A stretch of 64,000 bases of DNA from contig NZ_JH594606.1 of NCBI RefSeq assembly GCF_000243235.1, positions 887,752-951,751 of the forward strand, in the 5' to 3' direction. Of this stretch, positions 24,601 to 32,113 are shown one piece after another. Every line of letters begins with the position of its first letter. The stretch's first letter is position 1. The notes under the pieces were generated by a model. It ran no database searches, was not told the origin of the DNA, and worked only from the letters and a program-made list of their open reading frames with translations. Made by a program: the position numbers and the translations under genes. This stretch comes from Gillisia limnaea DSM 15749. GTDB lineage: Bacteria > Bacteroidota > Bacteroidia > Flavobacteriales > Flavobacteriaceae.

Positions 24601-24741
24601 GCGTTAAAAGGTGACGAACCTGGTAGTGAAATACAAAGCCCGATGGCCGTGGTTATTTTGGGAGGTTTACTTTCTGCTACGGTTTTGAATTTGATAGTTA
24701 TTCCTTGCGTTTATCAATTGGTAATTCGTAAACGACAATAA
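21658..24741 (+). CDS. Heavy-metal RND efflux pump (CusA/CzcA family)
   Basis: This 1027-residue inner-membrane pump uses proton flow to expel metal ions. It shows TM1 (NRLLILLGAVALSVLGIYYA), the porter domain (MNVDVFPDLTAPTVTILTEAHGMESEEVE), TM4 with the proton-relay acids (SLGGMAIAIGALVDDAIIDVEN), a second half starting near FIISLLVLTQLGRSFLPEFNEGS, and a C-terminal helix block (GLALIPLALKGDEPGSEIQSPMAVVILGG). The start is GTG, directly after AT repeats, with no clear ribosome-binding site. The metal (Cu/Ag versus Co/Zn/Cd) cannot be decided by eye. Its transcription from the upstream operon is now likely to be affected by the IS. Confidence 0.92.
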   Translation: MLNKILSISLHNRLLILLGAVALSVLGIYYARTMNVDVFPDLTAPTVTILTEAHGMESEEVEKLVTYQLETALNGSPNVRRIRSSSAAGVSIVWVEFEWGTDIYRARQIVSERIPMVRENLPEGIGAPTMAPISSIMGEIMLLGVTSDSLSPMELRTLSDWTIRPRIKAIGGIANVVVIGGDYKQYQVFANPEKMKYYNVSLSDLVEHVKEANTNAPGGVINQYGNQYIIKGSGRAYALEDLQEAVLKQVNGQTIKIKDVATVQIGAADKIGDGSLNAKPAVILTISKQPDVNTLELTDRLDEAIADLQKTLPKGVSIKSQIFRQSDFIDASISNLNQTLLEGAFFVMIILFIFLMNWRTTLISLLAIPISLLVSIIILKWLGYTINTMSLGGMAIAIGALVDDAIIDVENVYKRLRENIRKPKEERQSTLTVVRDASVEIRSSIIIATLIIIVSFIPLFFLSGMEGRLLQPLGIAFVTSVLTSLIVAVTVTPILCSYLLDNEKLLKKQAEGTKVERWLQKHYGNLLERVTKIPKTIIGVTVIAFIISLLVLTQLGRSFLPEFNEGSLVISVVGPPGMSLEESNKTGNLIETLLLDLPEVEVVTRRTGRAQLDEHAQGVNASEIDVPFVLEDKTKEEFFEEVRNKLSIAPGVNITLGQPIAHRIDHMLSGTRANIAIKIFGSDLQRLFEVGKSVEQNIKEIDGLVDVAVDQQIEVPQIRIQPKRQILSAYGMTVGNLMEQVDIAFAGEEAGEIYEGQQYFDLVVRYEKPFRDDIENIGNTLISLPKGGQTTLGELATVASVSSPNTINREDVQRKIVVAANVQGRDLRGAVNEIKEVVANNVTMPEGCRVQYGGQFESESKASQLLLITAIIAIAIIFLLLYYEFKDVKLAFVVLINLPLALIGGILIVYFTSGIISIAATIGFISLFGIATRNGILLVSRYEDLRKKGIQGFQLIKTGALDRLNPILMTAFTTGLALIPLALKGDEPGSEIQSPMAVVILGGLLSATVLNLIVIPCVYQLVIRKRQ

Positions 24742-25152
24742 TATGTAGAAAACACTATTTAGTTTAAGAAATGGCTGTGCTCAATGTTCACCGTCATTTT
24801 TCCTGGAGGTGGTTGCTTTTATAATACTTCCGAATTCCCAAAAAAACGCCTTTCATATGGTGATTTTTTCAGAATAATCCAACGTTAAAAGCAATATTCA
24901 CCTGCCCGTCCAGCAGGCGGGTTTGCAATTACGCACGAATTTGATATTGGTTTTGGTGTTCGTGAATGTTTCACATTTCGCTAAAAGCCACCATGCCATC
25001 AAAAATCACGAAAGAGTATGTCTTGCCAACCCGTGGCAAAAGACCTCCCAAGCAGAGAACATCTTCTTTCCCTTTATCCCTGGCAGATCTATTGTTATGG
25101 TGTTCACTTTAAAATGTTTAGGCCTTGTTGCCGGTAAGTCGCGCCGGGAGTT
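24742..25152. other. Convergent intergenic region
   Basis: The region lies between the pump (+) and the flavoprotein (-). It holds a palindromic CCCGTCCAGCAGGCGGG (24905-24921) related to the GGGCAGGC repeats near 2.9 kb, and no recognisable gene. A 112-codon frame at 24923-25261 crosses the end of the flavoprotein gene and is rejected. Confidence 0.45.
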
Positions 25153-26214
25153 TTACCCGATACTTTGCACGACTTCCCTTTTGGCTTGCTTTTTACTCCC
25201 ATCAAACCCTTCTACTCCGCCCACGGTAGTATATTTTAAAACATACTTTTTATTCGGGTGAATTCTTTGATACGCGCTTTGGCACATAATAGCTGCTTCA
25301 TGAAAACCGGATAAGATCAATTTGAGTTTTCCCTTATACGTATTAACATCGCCAATAGCATAAATCCCGGGAATATTGGTCTGATAATCGTAGGAATTAT
25401 CAACCTTAATTGCATTTTTTTCTATCTCCAGTCCCCAGTTGGCCATAGGTCCCAACTTAGGCGAAAGTCCGAACAACGGAATAAAATAATCGATTTCCCT
25501 GAATTCTTCTTCGCGGGCAAGGTCTTTATGCCGGATCACGACTTTTTCCAAATCATTCCGCCCATTTAATCCCACTACTTCCGCATCTGTAATAAGCTCT
25601 ATTTTTCCTAATTTAGATAATTCTGAAACCTTTTCTACCGAGTCCAAAGCTCCCCTAAATTCGTTTCTACGGTGAACCAAAACAACCTCTGAAGCAACAT
25701 CTGTCAGGAAAATAGCCCAGTCTAAAGCTGAATCGCCTCCACCTGAGATCACCACCCTTTTATCCCGAAAAACCTCCGGATCTTTTATAAAATAAGACAC
25801 ACCTTTATCTTCAAAATCTGCAATATTGGAAATTGGTGGTTTTCTCGGTTCAAAAGACCCGAGCCCGCCGGCTATTGCCACTACCGGAGCCTGGTGTTTT
25901 GTCCCTTTATTGGTGGTGACAACAAAACTGCCATCTTCCTTTTTTTCTATAGTTTCGGCACGTTCTCCAAGGGTGAATCCGGGTTGAAAAGGTTTGATTT
26001 GCTCCATTAAATTCTTCACCAAATCACCAGCCAATATTTCAGGAAAGGCTGGTACATCGTAGATTGGTTTTTTTGGATAGATTTCGGCACATTGTCCCCC
26101 CGGTTGTGGCAATGCATCAATTAAATGCGTTTTCAACTTCAGCAATCCCGCTTCAAAAACCGTGAATAAGCCTGTAGGACCGGCACCTATAATTAATATA
26201 TCTGTTTTAATCAT
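25153..26214 (-). CDS. Ferredoxin-NADP reductase-like flavoprotein (thioredoxin-reductase type)
   Basis: The 353-residue protein has an FAD motif at the N terminus (ILIIGAGPTGLFTVFEAGL), the QPGGQCAEIYPKKPIYDVPAFPEI block typical of YumC/YpdA-like reductases, a NADPH motif (VVISGGGDSALDWAIFL) and a C-terminal FAD block (PGIYAIGDVNTYKGKLKLILSGFHEAA). There is no CxxC redox pair, so it is a type-2 ferredoxin-NADP reductase or YpdA-like enzyme rather than thioredoxin reductase. It is the last gene of the sulfate-assimilation cluster, overlapping the preceding gene by 4 bases (ATGA). It probably passes electrons from NADPH to ferredoxin for the sulfite reductase. Confidence 0.82.
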   Translation of the reverse strand: MIKTDILIIGAGPTGLFTVFEAGLLKLKTHLIDALPQPGGQCAEIYPKKPIYDVPAFPEILAGDLVKNLMEQIKPFQPGFTLGERAETIEKKEDGSFVVTTNKGTKHQAPVVAIAGGLGSFEPRKPPISNIADFEDKGVSYFIKDPEVFRDKRVVISGGGDSALDWAIFLTDVASEVVLVHRRNEFRGALDSVEKVSELSKLGKIELITDAEVVGLNGRNDLEKVVIRHKDLAREEEFREIDYFIPLFGLSPKLGPMANWGLEIEKNAIKVDNSYDYQTNIPGIYAIGDVNTYKGKLKLILSGFHEAAIMCQSAYQRIHPNKKYVLKYTTVGGVEGFDGSKKQAKREVVQSIG

Positions 26215-26795
26215 GACTCTCTCTTTTGTATTAATGTTTGGGTTATTTCATTGAGCTTTTCTACTTTTTCCCCAAAATCTCCCTTAATTGTTTTTCTGTA
26301 TTCATTTAAATTTTTAACCATCTGGCTTATGTCTTCCGGGATCACTTCCTCAAAAAACTGACGCAGGCGCTTTGCTGTGGTCGGTGATTTCCCGTTGGTG
26401 GAAATCGCTATTTTTACGTGGCCTTTGTTTACAATACCACCCATATAAAAATCGCATAATTCGGGCGTATCGGCTATATTGGCAAGCAAAAACCGCTTTT
26501 TGGCATTGTTATAAATTTTCTTGTTTAGTTCCCTATCATTAGTAGCGGCAATTACAATGTGTCGCTTCTTTAAATACCTCCGCTTAAAGCCTTTTTTGAT
26601 CAGTTTCACACCGTGCTTTTTTGCCAGTTCTACTGTTTCGGGCAGAAAGCTTTTTGCCAAAACCTCAACATTGGCATTAGGACTGGATTTCAACAAAAAA
26701 TGCAGTTTTTCAAGCCCTACATTTCCTCCGCCTATAATGAGGATATTCAGTGTATTCACCTTCAAAAAAATCGGATATAATTCGTTCCTTTCCAT
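26211..26795 (-). CDS. Precorrin-2 dehydrogenase / sirohydrochlorin ferrochelatase-like protein (SirC/Met8 type)
   Basis: The 194-residue protein has an NAD-binding motif (LNILIIGGGNVGLEKLHFLL), the VIAATNDRELNKKIYNNA segment and STNGKSPTTAKRLRQFFEE, which are the signatures of the CysG N-terminal/Met8p family. It oxidises precorrin-2 to sirohydrochlorin and may also insert iron. CobA directly upstream (3-base gap) makes precorrin-2, and the product siroheme is the cofactor of the sulfite reductase two genes upstream. Overlap with the next gene indicates translational coupling. Confidence 0.9.
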   Translation of the reverse strand: MERNELYPIFLKVNTLNILIIGGGNVGLEKLHFLLKSSPNANVEVLAKSFLPETVELAKKHGVKLIKKGFKRRYLKKRHIVIAATNDRELNKKIYNNAKKRFLLANIADTPELCDFYMGGIVNKGHVKIAISTNGKSPTTAKRLRQFFEEVIPEDISQMVKNLNEYRKTIKGDFGEKVEKLNEITQTLIQKRES

Positions 26796-26798
26796 TTT

Positions 26799-27587
26799 TT
26801 AAGCTGAAATAAATTTTGCTGCCGAATCTTTCGGAAGACTGTTGATATTTTCAAAAGCCGATTGAAACTGAAGCCTTTCCCGTACCACTTCTCCTATCAC
26901 GATAATTGCAGGAGAAGCCAGTTTTTTTTCTGCCACAATTTCTTCTATAGTGCATATCTTCCCAAATCCGGAACGTTCATTTTCTGTTGTCCCATTTTGA
27001 ATAATGCCCACCGGGGTTTCCCCTTTTCCGAAATGTTTAAAGGTTTGAACAATTTCAGTCAATTTTCCCATGCCCATCAAAATAACGACCGTGGCCGAAG
27101 ATTGAGCTGCAAGGGTTACATCTACAGAAAGTTTACGCTGTGAGGTGGTTCCCGTGATCACCCAAAAACTTTCGGAAATTCCACGTTTAGTCAACGGAAT
27201 TCCAACATTGGCAGGAACTGCAATTGAAGATGTGATTCCGGAAACTACGGCTGTTTCCAAACCTTTGATTTTGGCAAATTCAATTTCTTCAGCTCCACGC
27301 CCAAAAATAAATGGATCTCCGCCTTTTAATCTCACCACATGACCACGTTCATAGGCATATTTCACTATAAGTTCGTTAATTTCATCCTGGCTAAAAGTAT
27401 GCAGGTCTTTTCGTTTGCCAACAAAAATATGTTCCGCATTTGGCGCATATTCAAGCAAATCCCTGTTGATAAGTGCGTCATACAACACCACCTGTGCAGC
27501 TTTTAATGTGTTCACCGCTTTAATAGTGATCAACTCCGGGTCTCCCGGGCCTGCCCCAACAACACTTAGTTTTGGTTTATTTTCCAT
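26799..27587 (-). CDS. cobA: Uroporphyrinogen-III C-methyltransferase
   Basis: I start at the internal ATG giving MENKPKLSVVGAGPGDPELIT (262 residues); an upstream ATG at 27614 would add nine residues that look non-homologous. The motifs GAGPGDPELITIKA, VRLKGGDPFIFGRGAEE and VVSGITSSIAVPANVGIPLTKRG are diagnostic of SUMT enzymes. The enzyme converts uroporphyrinogen III to precorrin-2 using SAM. The reading frame overlaps the end of the sulfite reductase gene by 11 bases, so the two are translationally coupled: enzyme and cofactor synthesis are made together. Confidence 0.93.
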   Translation of the reverse strand: MENKPKLSVVGAGPGDPELITIKAVNTLKAAQVVLYDALINRDLLEYAPNAEHIFVGKRKDLHTFSQDEINELIVKYAYERGHVVRLKGGDPFIFGRGAEEIEFAKIKGLETAVVSGITSSIAVPANVGIPLTKRGISESFWVITGTTSQRKLSVDVTLAAQSSATVVILMGMGKLTEIVQTFKHFGKGETPVGIIQNGTTENERSGFGKICTIEEIVAEKKLASPAIIVIGEVVRERLQFQSAFENINSLPKDSAAKFISA

Positions 27588-29673
27588 CTCGTACCTCCTT
27601 TGTTCTATATGCATCTATCCTTTTATGAAACAAATGCGCATCATTTAAAAATTTATTTGCGAAAGCCTCCGTAGGTTCATGTTCGTTTAACTGATAAGCG
27701 AATTCCTTAAATGAAGTGGAAAGCTCAATTTTACCTGGTGTGACAAAAAACTCATCAAACAGGGAAATAATTCCCGCCTGGGTGTTGGTGGTTTTATTTT
27801 CGGCAAGTAAAAGTGCTTTCGCCGAATTCACTATTGAAGTGTAGGAATGGTAAATACTGTCGGCCCAGGCTTTTCTTTCCAGGGCACTTTTTGCATTCTC
27901 TATTTTCTCTTCACTTTCAAACAGCAGGGTCGCGATTAGATCTATGATCACTCCGGCACATTCTCCCACTCCTATGGCGTTGATATAACTTTTTTCATGT
28001 CCCCAATCTATAAAGTCATTTTCGGCTAAATTCGTTGTGTCAGCCAGCTCTTTCAATAAATCATAAAAATAGGTTTTACCTTGCCTGTCATAATATTCTG
28101 AAAATTTCTCTTCAGGCAGAGCCAGGGCTCCAAAATCGTTTAATAAAACCCGTAATGCGTCAGGCCCGCGTTTACTTGGTATCTTGATTATTTTATCTGA
28201 AAAACGGCCTTTCCCGTCTCCCAATACCCCGCCGCCAAGCAAAATTTGCAAGGCAGGAGCCACAGTTTTCCCCACTTTTATGGACATTCCCTGAAACCCG
28301 ATCTCAGCCATATTATGCTGCCCGCAAGCGTTCATACACCCGCTTATTTTGATGGTGATATCTTTTCCGTTAATATATTCCGGATACTCTTCTTTTAAAA
28401 CATCTTCCAAAACAGCGGCGATCCCTGTACTGCTGGCTATTCCAAGGTTACAGGTATCTGTGCCCGGGCAGGCAGTAATATCCACGGTTTTATTGTAGCC
28501 GGCTTCGGCAAGTCCCAAATCCTTTAATTCGGTAAAAAAGAAAGGCAGTAATTCTTCCCGCACGTGGCGCAACAAAATATCCTGTCTCAGGGTAAACCTC
28601 AACTCATTTCCGGCATATTTCTGAATTAGATCGGCCAGTTTTACTGCTGCTGGGGTATAAAAATCACCTAGCGGAACCCTGATCCCTATGGCAAATAATC
28701 CTTCCTGCTTTTGAGGAATTACATTGGTACTTTTCCAGGTTTCATATTCCTTTTTGTCCTTTATTTCAACTGAAGGAATTTCAACATTTTGTAATGAAGG
28801 TTCTTTTTCGAAAGCCTCAAGATCAAATTCTACACTTTCTTTCGAAAGCGCTTTTTTCTGCTGGGCGACCAATTCCATAAAAGCATCTTTTCCTATGTCT
28901 TTAATAAGATATTTCATCCTGGCTTTTAGCCGTTTTGACCGCTCCCCATACCTGTCAAACACCCTTAAAACTGATTCCGTTAAAGGAATTATTTTTTCGG
29001 CTTCAATAAAATCGAACAGTTCATCAGCATGTCTTGGCTGTGAACCCAAACCTCCACCAATCATAACTTTAAATCCGCGTTTTCCATCTTGCAGTTTTGC
29101 AATAAATCCCAGGTCGTGGATATAACTCAAAGCCGAATCCTCTTCAGTAGCAGAAAATGAGATCTTGAATTTCCTTCCCATTTCCTGACAAATGGGATTC
29201 CTAAGGAAAAACTCAAATGCAGCGTGTGCATAAGGAGAGACATCAAAAGGCTCATTAACGTCTATTCCGGCAGTTGGCGAAGCGGTAATATTTCGAATCG
29301 TATTTCCACAAGCTTCCCGAAGGGTAACATCATCTTTTTCCAGTTGGGCCCAAAGCTCGGGAGTACGGTCCAGGCTAACATAATGGATCTGGATATCCTG
29401 CCTGGTGGTAATGTGCAGCCTTCCGGTTGAATATTCATCGGAAACTGCTGAAATTCTTTTCAACTGTTCGGAAGTTACTTTTCCGAATGGCAGTTTTATA
29501 CGCACCATTTGCACCCCGGCCTGTCTTTGTCCGTAAACGCCCCGGGCGAGCCTTAGACTTCTAAATTTGTCCTCATCGACTTTTCCTTCCCGGAATTCCC
29601 TTATCTTTTTCTCTAAATCCAAAATGTCTTTTTCAACGACTGGATTTTCAATTTCGGTTCTAAAACTTTGCAT
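27577..29673 (-). CDS. Siroheme-dependent sulfite (nitrite/sulfite) reductase with C-terminal helical extension
   Basis: The 698-residue protein has two NiR/SiR ferredoxin-like half-domains. The 4Fe-4S/siroheme ligands are C-x5-C in TACPGTDTCNLG (near residue 400) and C-x3-C in SGCMNACGQHN (near 446). It reduces sulfite to sulfide with electrons from ferredoxin; the location among cys genes favours sulfite over nitrite. Residues about 555-698 form an extra helical HEPN-like domain (SALERKAWADSIYHSYTSIVNSAKALLL) seen in many Bacteroidota reductases, role unknown. A Met/Cys leader peptide and terminator lie between cysN and this gene (29721-29818), so its expression is probably attenuated when Met or Cys is plentiful. 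Confidence 0.92.
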   Translation of the reverse strand: MQSFRTEIENPVVEKDILDLEKKIREFREGKVDEDKFRSLRLARGVYGQRQAGVQMVRIKLPFGKVTSEQLKRISAVSDEYSTGRLHITTRQDIQIHYVSLDRTPELWAQLEKDDVTLREACGNTIRNITASPTAGIDVNEPFDVSPYAHAAFEFFLRNPICQEMGRKFKISFSATEEDSALSYIHDLGFIAKLQDGKRGFKVMIGGGLGSQPRHADELFDFIEAEKIIPLTESVLRVFDRYGERSKRLKARMKYLIKDIGKDAFMELVAQQKKALSKESVEFDLEAFEKEPSLQNVEIPSVEIKDKKEYETWKSTNVIPQKQEGLFAIGIRVPLGDFYTPAAVKLADLIQKYAGNELRFTLRQDILLRHVREELLPFFFTELKDLGLAEAGYNKTVDITACPGTDTCNLGIASSTGIAAVLEDVLKEEYPEYINGKDITIKISGCMNACGQHNMAEIGFQGMSIKVGKTVAPALQILLGGGVLGDGKGRFSDKIIKIPSKRGPDALRVLLNDFGALALPEEKFSEYYDRQGKTYFYDLLKELADTTNLAENDFIDWGHEKSYINAIGVGECAGVIIDLIATLLFESEEKIENAKSALERKAWADSIYHSYTSIVNSAKALLLAENKTTNTQAGIISLFDEFFVTPGKIELSTSFKEFAYQLNEHEPTEAFANKFLNDAHLFHKRIDAYRTKEVRDGK

Positions 29674-29720
29674 GATCTACAGATTTTAATGGTGAGCCCA
29701 TAATGGGCATTTATATGAAA

Positions 29721-29757
29721 AAAAGTCCTTTTTAGCTGGATACTTAAAAGGACTTTT
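29721..29757 (-). terminator. Attenuator terminator L1
   Basis: On the - strand AAAAGTCCTTTT (29757 to 29746) and AAAAGGACTTTT (29732 to 29721) form a perfect 12-bp stem closed by a 13-base loop, followed by a run of T. The 5' arm begins 25 bases after the stop codon of leader peptide L1. The loop contains ATCCAGCT. Confidence 0.85.
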
Positions 29758-29782
29758 ATAATTACTTATTATAATATCGCTC

Positions 29783-29818
29783 TTAAGTGTGGGGTTTATG
29801 GCACATGCACATCATCAT
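29783..29818 (-). CDS. Leader peptide L1 (Met/Cys-rich)
   Basis: ATG at 29818 opens an 11-codon frame MMMCMCHKPHT, with TAA at 29785-29783; four of its first five codons are Met and the fourth is Cys. It lies 37 bases after cysN. Downstream leader bases 29788 to 29780 (ACTTAAGAG, overlapping the stop codon) can pair over nine positions, one a G-U, with CTTTTAAGT (29750 to 29742) in the terminator's 5' half and loop. A ribosome stalled on scarce Met or Cys would leave this segment free to form the antiterminator; a ribosome reaching the stop codon would cover it. The operation is inferred; the ORF, hairpin and pairing are seen. Confidence 0.7.
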   Translation of the reverse strand: MMMCMCHKPHT

Positions 29819-29855
29819 TAGGGCACTTATGTTTTTTGTGACTTTCATTTGCTCT

Positions 29856-31100
29856 TTAATTAATAAAACCTACGCCGGCAGTGGTATTAGTTTGATTATC
29901 AATTAAAATGAACCTGCCATTTTCTTTGTTTTGTTTATACTTATCTATATAGATAGCTTTGCTCAATTTTATTGATACATGACCTATTTCATTTAGTTTA
30001 AGTGAAGAAGCCTGGATAGTTCCGCTAAAATCTGTGGAAATATTTGTGTCGATTTTATCGATTTTGGCAAGTACGCTATTGGTATTATGCTGAAGCACAT
30101 ATTTGTTTCCGGGCAGGAGCGCTTTTCCATCCATCCAGCAAATTGTGGCATTCAGAATTTTAGTTTGCTCTGGCAGTTCGTCAAATTTCACAAGCATATC
30201 ACCCCTGGCCACGTTAATCTCACTCTCCAGCGTAATTGTTACCGAACTTCCCGCCGGTGCCTCATTATAATTCTTATTAAAAAAGTATATTTCCTTAATG
30301 GTTGAGCCGGTAAGCGATGGTAGAACGGTTACTTTATCGCCAACTTTCAGGCTGTCCCCGGTAATTTTACCAGCATATCCCCTGAAATCATGGTATTTTT
30401 CACTTTTTGGACGTATTACAGTTTGAACAGAAAACCTGGCCTGACTTATTTCATTAAAATCTTCAGTCTTAATATTTTCCAGATGTGACAATACGGTTTC
30501 CCCGTCATACCAAGACATTGCATCTGATTTTTCTGCAATATTTTCACCCCATAATGCACTTACCGGTATAAAAGTGATGTTTTGATCTTTAAACTCACTT
30601 TTGGTTTGCATTTGCTTAAAATCTGCAACAATTTCATCAAAAACAGATTGTGAATAATTGACCATGTCCATTTTATTCACGGCCACTACCACTTCTTTAA
30701 TCCTGAGTAAATTATTTATAAAAAAATGACGATAGGTTTGTTCAATTACGCCTTTTCTGGCATCTATCAGGATGATTGATACCTGTGAGGTTGAAGCCCC
30801 GGTCACCATATTTCGCGTATATTCCACATGTCCCGGGGTATCGGCGATAATGTAACTTTTCTTTTTTGTCGAGAAATAAATATGCGCCACATCAATGGTA
30901 ATTCCTTGTTCCCGCTCCGCTATAAGGCCATCGGTTGCCAATGAAAAATCAAGATAATCAAATCCCTTTTTCCTGCTGCTTTTTTCTATGGCCTCCAGTT
31001 TATCTGTAGTAAGCGAATTTGTGTCATACAGCAGTCTTCCTATCAAGGTACTTTTGCCATCATCCACACTGCCTGCCGTTGCTATTTTTAAAACTTCCAT
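29856..31100 (-). CDS. cysN: Sulfate adenylyltransferase subunit 1 (GTPase)
   Basis: The 414-residue translational-GTPase-family protein has P-loop GSVDDGKST (residues 10-18), the LIAEREQGITIDVAHIYF switch region, DTPGHVEYTRNM and NKMD. With CysD it makes adenylyl sulfate (APS) from sulfate and ATP, driven by GTP hydrolysis. It has no fused APS-kinase domain (CysC), and no separate one is seen in the window. A spacer of 101 bases from cysD contains complementary CTCCCCAAA / TTTGGGGAG words. The leader peptide for the next gene lies 37 bases after the stop. Confidence 0.95.
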   Translation of the reverse strand: MEVLKIATAGSVDDGKSTLIGRLLYDTNSLTTDKLEAIEKSSRKKGFDYLDFSLATDGLIAEREQGITIDVAHIYFSTKKKSYIIADTPGHVEYTRNMVTGASTSQVSIILIDARKGVIEQTYRHFFINNLLRIKEVVVAVNKMDMVNYSQSVFDEIVADFKQMQTKSEFKDQNITFIPVSALWGENIAEKSDAMSWYDGETVLSHLENIKTEDFNEISQARFSVQTVIRPKSEKYHDFRGYAGKITGDSLKVGDKVTVLPSLTGSTIKEIYFFNKNYNEAPAGSSVTITLESEINVARGDMLVKFDELPEQTKILNATICWMDGKALLPGNKYVLQHNTNSVLAKIDKIDTNISTDFSGTIQASSLKLNEIGHVSIKLSKAIYIDKYKQNKENGRFILIDNQTNTTAGVGFIN

Positions 31101-31114
31101 AAGCCCCTTCTAAC

Positions 31115-31200
31115 CTCCCCAAAGGAGAGTACTGTATTATTTAAATTTATATTCTTTCCTTTCTAACCTCTATCCATCACCTTTTTGGAGGTTTGGGGAG
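31115..31200. repeat. Long-loop inverted repeat between cysD and cysN
   Basis: CTCCCCAAA (31115-31123) and TTTGGGGAG (31192-31200) are exact complements about 70 bases apart. They are probably remnants of a dispersed repeat, but could fold in the mRNA. Confidence 0.45.
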
Positions 31201-31201
31201 C

Positions 31202-32101
31202 TTAAAAGTACCCTTGTTGTTTCCTGGTTTCCATCGCTGCTTCCGATCGTTTGTCGTCTATTCTTGCACCACGTTCAGAAATTGAAGATTCCCTAATCTC
31301 CCGGATCACCTCTTCTATTCCAACTGCTTCAGATTCTACCGCCGCGGTACAGGTTATATCTCCTATGGTCCTGAACCTTACATTGCGTGTTTCTATAAGC
31401 TCTTCTTTATTGCGGTAAACATGTTCAGAGGCTGTCCACAATAAACCATCCCGCTCAAATATCTCACGTTCGTGAGAAAAATAAATGGATGGGATCTCAA
31501 TTTCCTCCAGGGCTATATAGTTCCATACATCAAGTTCTGTCCAGTTAGATATTGGAAAAACCCGCACATTTTGTCCAATCTCAATTCTTCCGTTAAGCAT
31601 ATCAAAAACCTCAGGACGCTGGTTTTTTTCGTCCCATTCCCCAAAATCATTTCTAACTGAAAAAATTCGTTCCTTGGCACGGGCTTTCTCTTCATCTCTT
31701 CTTGCACCACCGATGCAGGCATCAAATTTAAATTCTTCTATAGCTTCTAAAAGTGTGGTAGTTTGAAGGATATTACGACTGGAATATTTTCCGGTTTCTT
31801 CAATAACTTTACCATCATCAATGGCGTCCTGTACATATCTTACAATGAGTTTAAGGCCCAGTTCTTCTGCCAATCTATCCCTAAATTCAATAGTTTCAGG
31901 AAAGTTGTGCCCCGTATCTACATGTAAAAGCGGAAATGGGATCTTTGCCGGGTGAAAAGCTTTTTGGGCCAGTCTCACAAGGCTAATAGAATCCTTTCCT
32001 CCCGAAAATAGCAATACGGGATTTTCAAATTGCCCCACCACTTCCCTAAAAATATAAATGGCTTCACTCTCCAGTGCATTATTTACTAAGATCTCTTTCA
32101 T
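31202..32101 (-). CDS. cysD: Sulfate adenylyltransferase subunit 2
   Basis: The 299-residue PP-loop ATP pyrophosphatase has LFSGGKDSISLVRLA (residues 31-45), the ATP-binding signature. PLLHVDTGHNFPETIEFRD and GARRDEEKARAKERIFS are characteristic CysD segments, and the C terminus RSEAAMETRKQQGYF is the conserved end of the family. It catalyses formation of APS together with CysN. It is 12 bases after cysH in the same operon, and the length is normal. Confidence 0.96.
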   Translation of the reverse strand: MKEILVNNALESEAIYIFREVVGQFENPVLLFSGGKDSISLVRLAQKAFHPAKIPFPLLHVDTGHNFPETIEFRDRLAEELGLKLIVRYVQDAIDDGKVIEETGKYSSRNILQTTTLLEAIEEFKFDACIGGARRDEEKARAKERIFSVRNDFGEWDEKNQRPEVFDMLNGRIEIGQNVRVFPISNWTELDVWNYIALEEIEIPSIYFSHEREIFERDGLLWTASEHVYRNKEELIETRNVRFRTIGDITCTAAVESEAVGIEEVIREIRESSISERGARIDDKRSEAAMETRKQQGYF

Positions 32102-32113
32102 CTTTAAACTTTT

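Noticed and set aside
24923-25261. 112-codon frame on the + strand
   Set aside because: It begins in non-coding DNA and runs antisense into the end of the flavoprotein gene.
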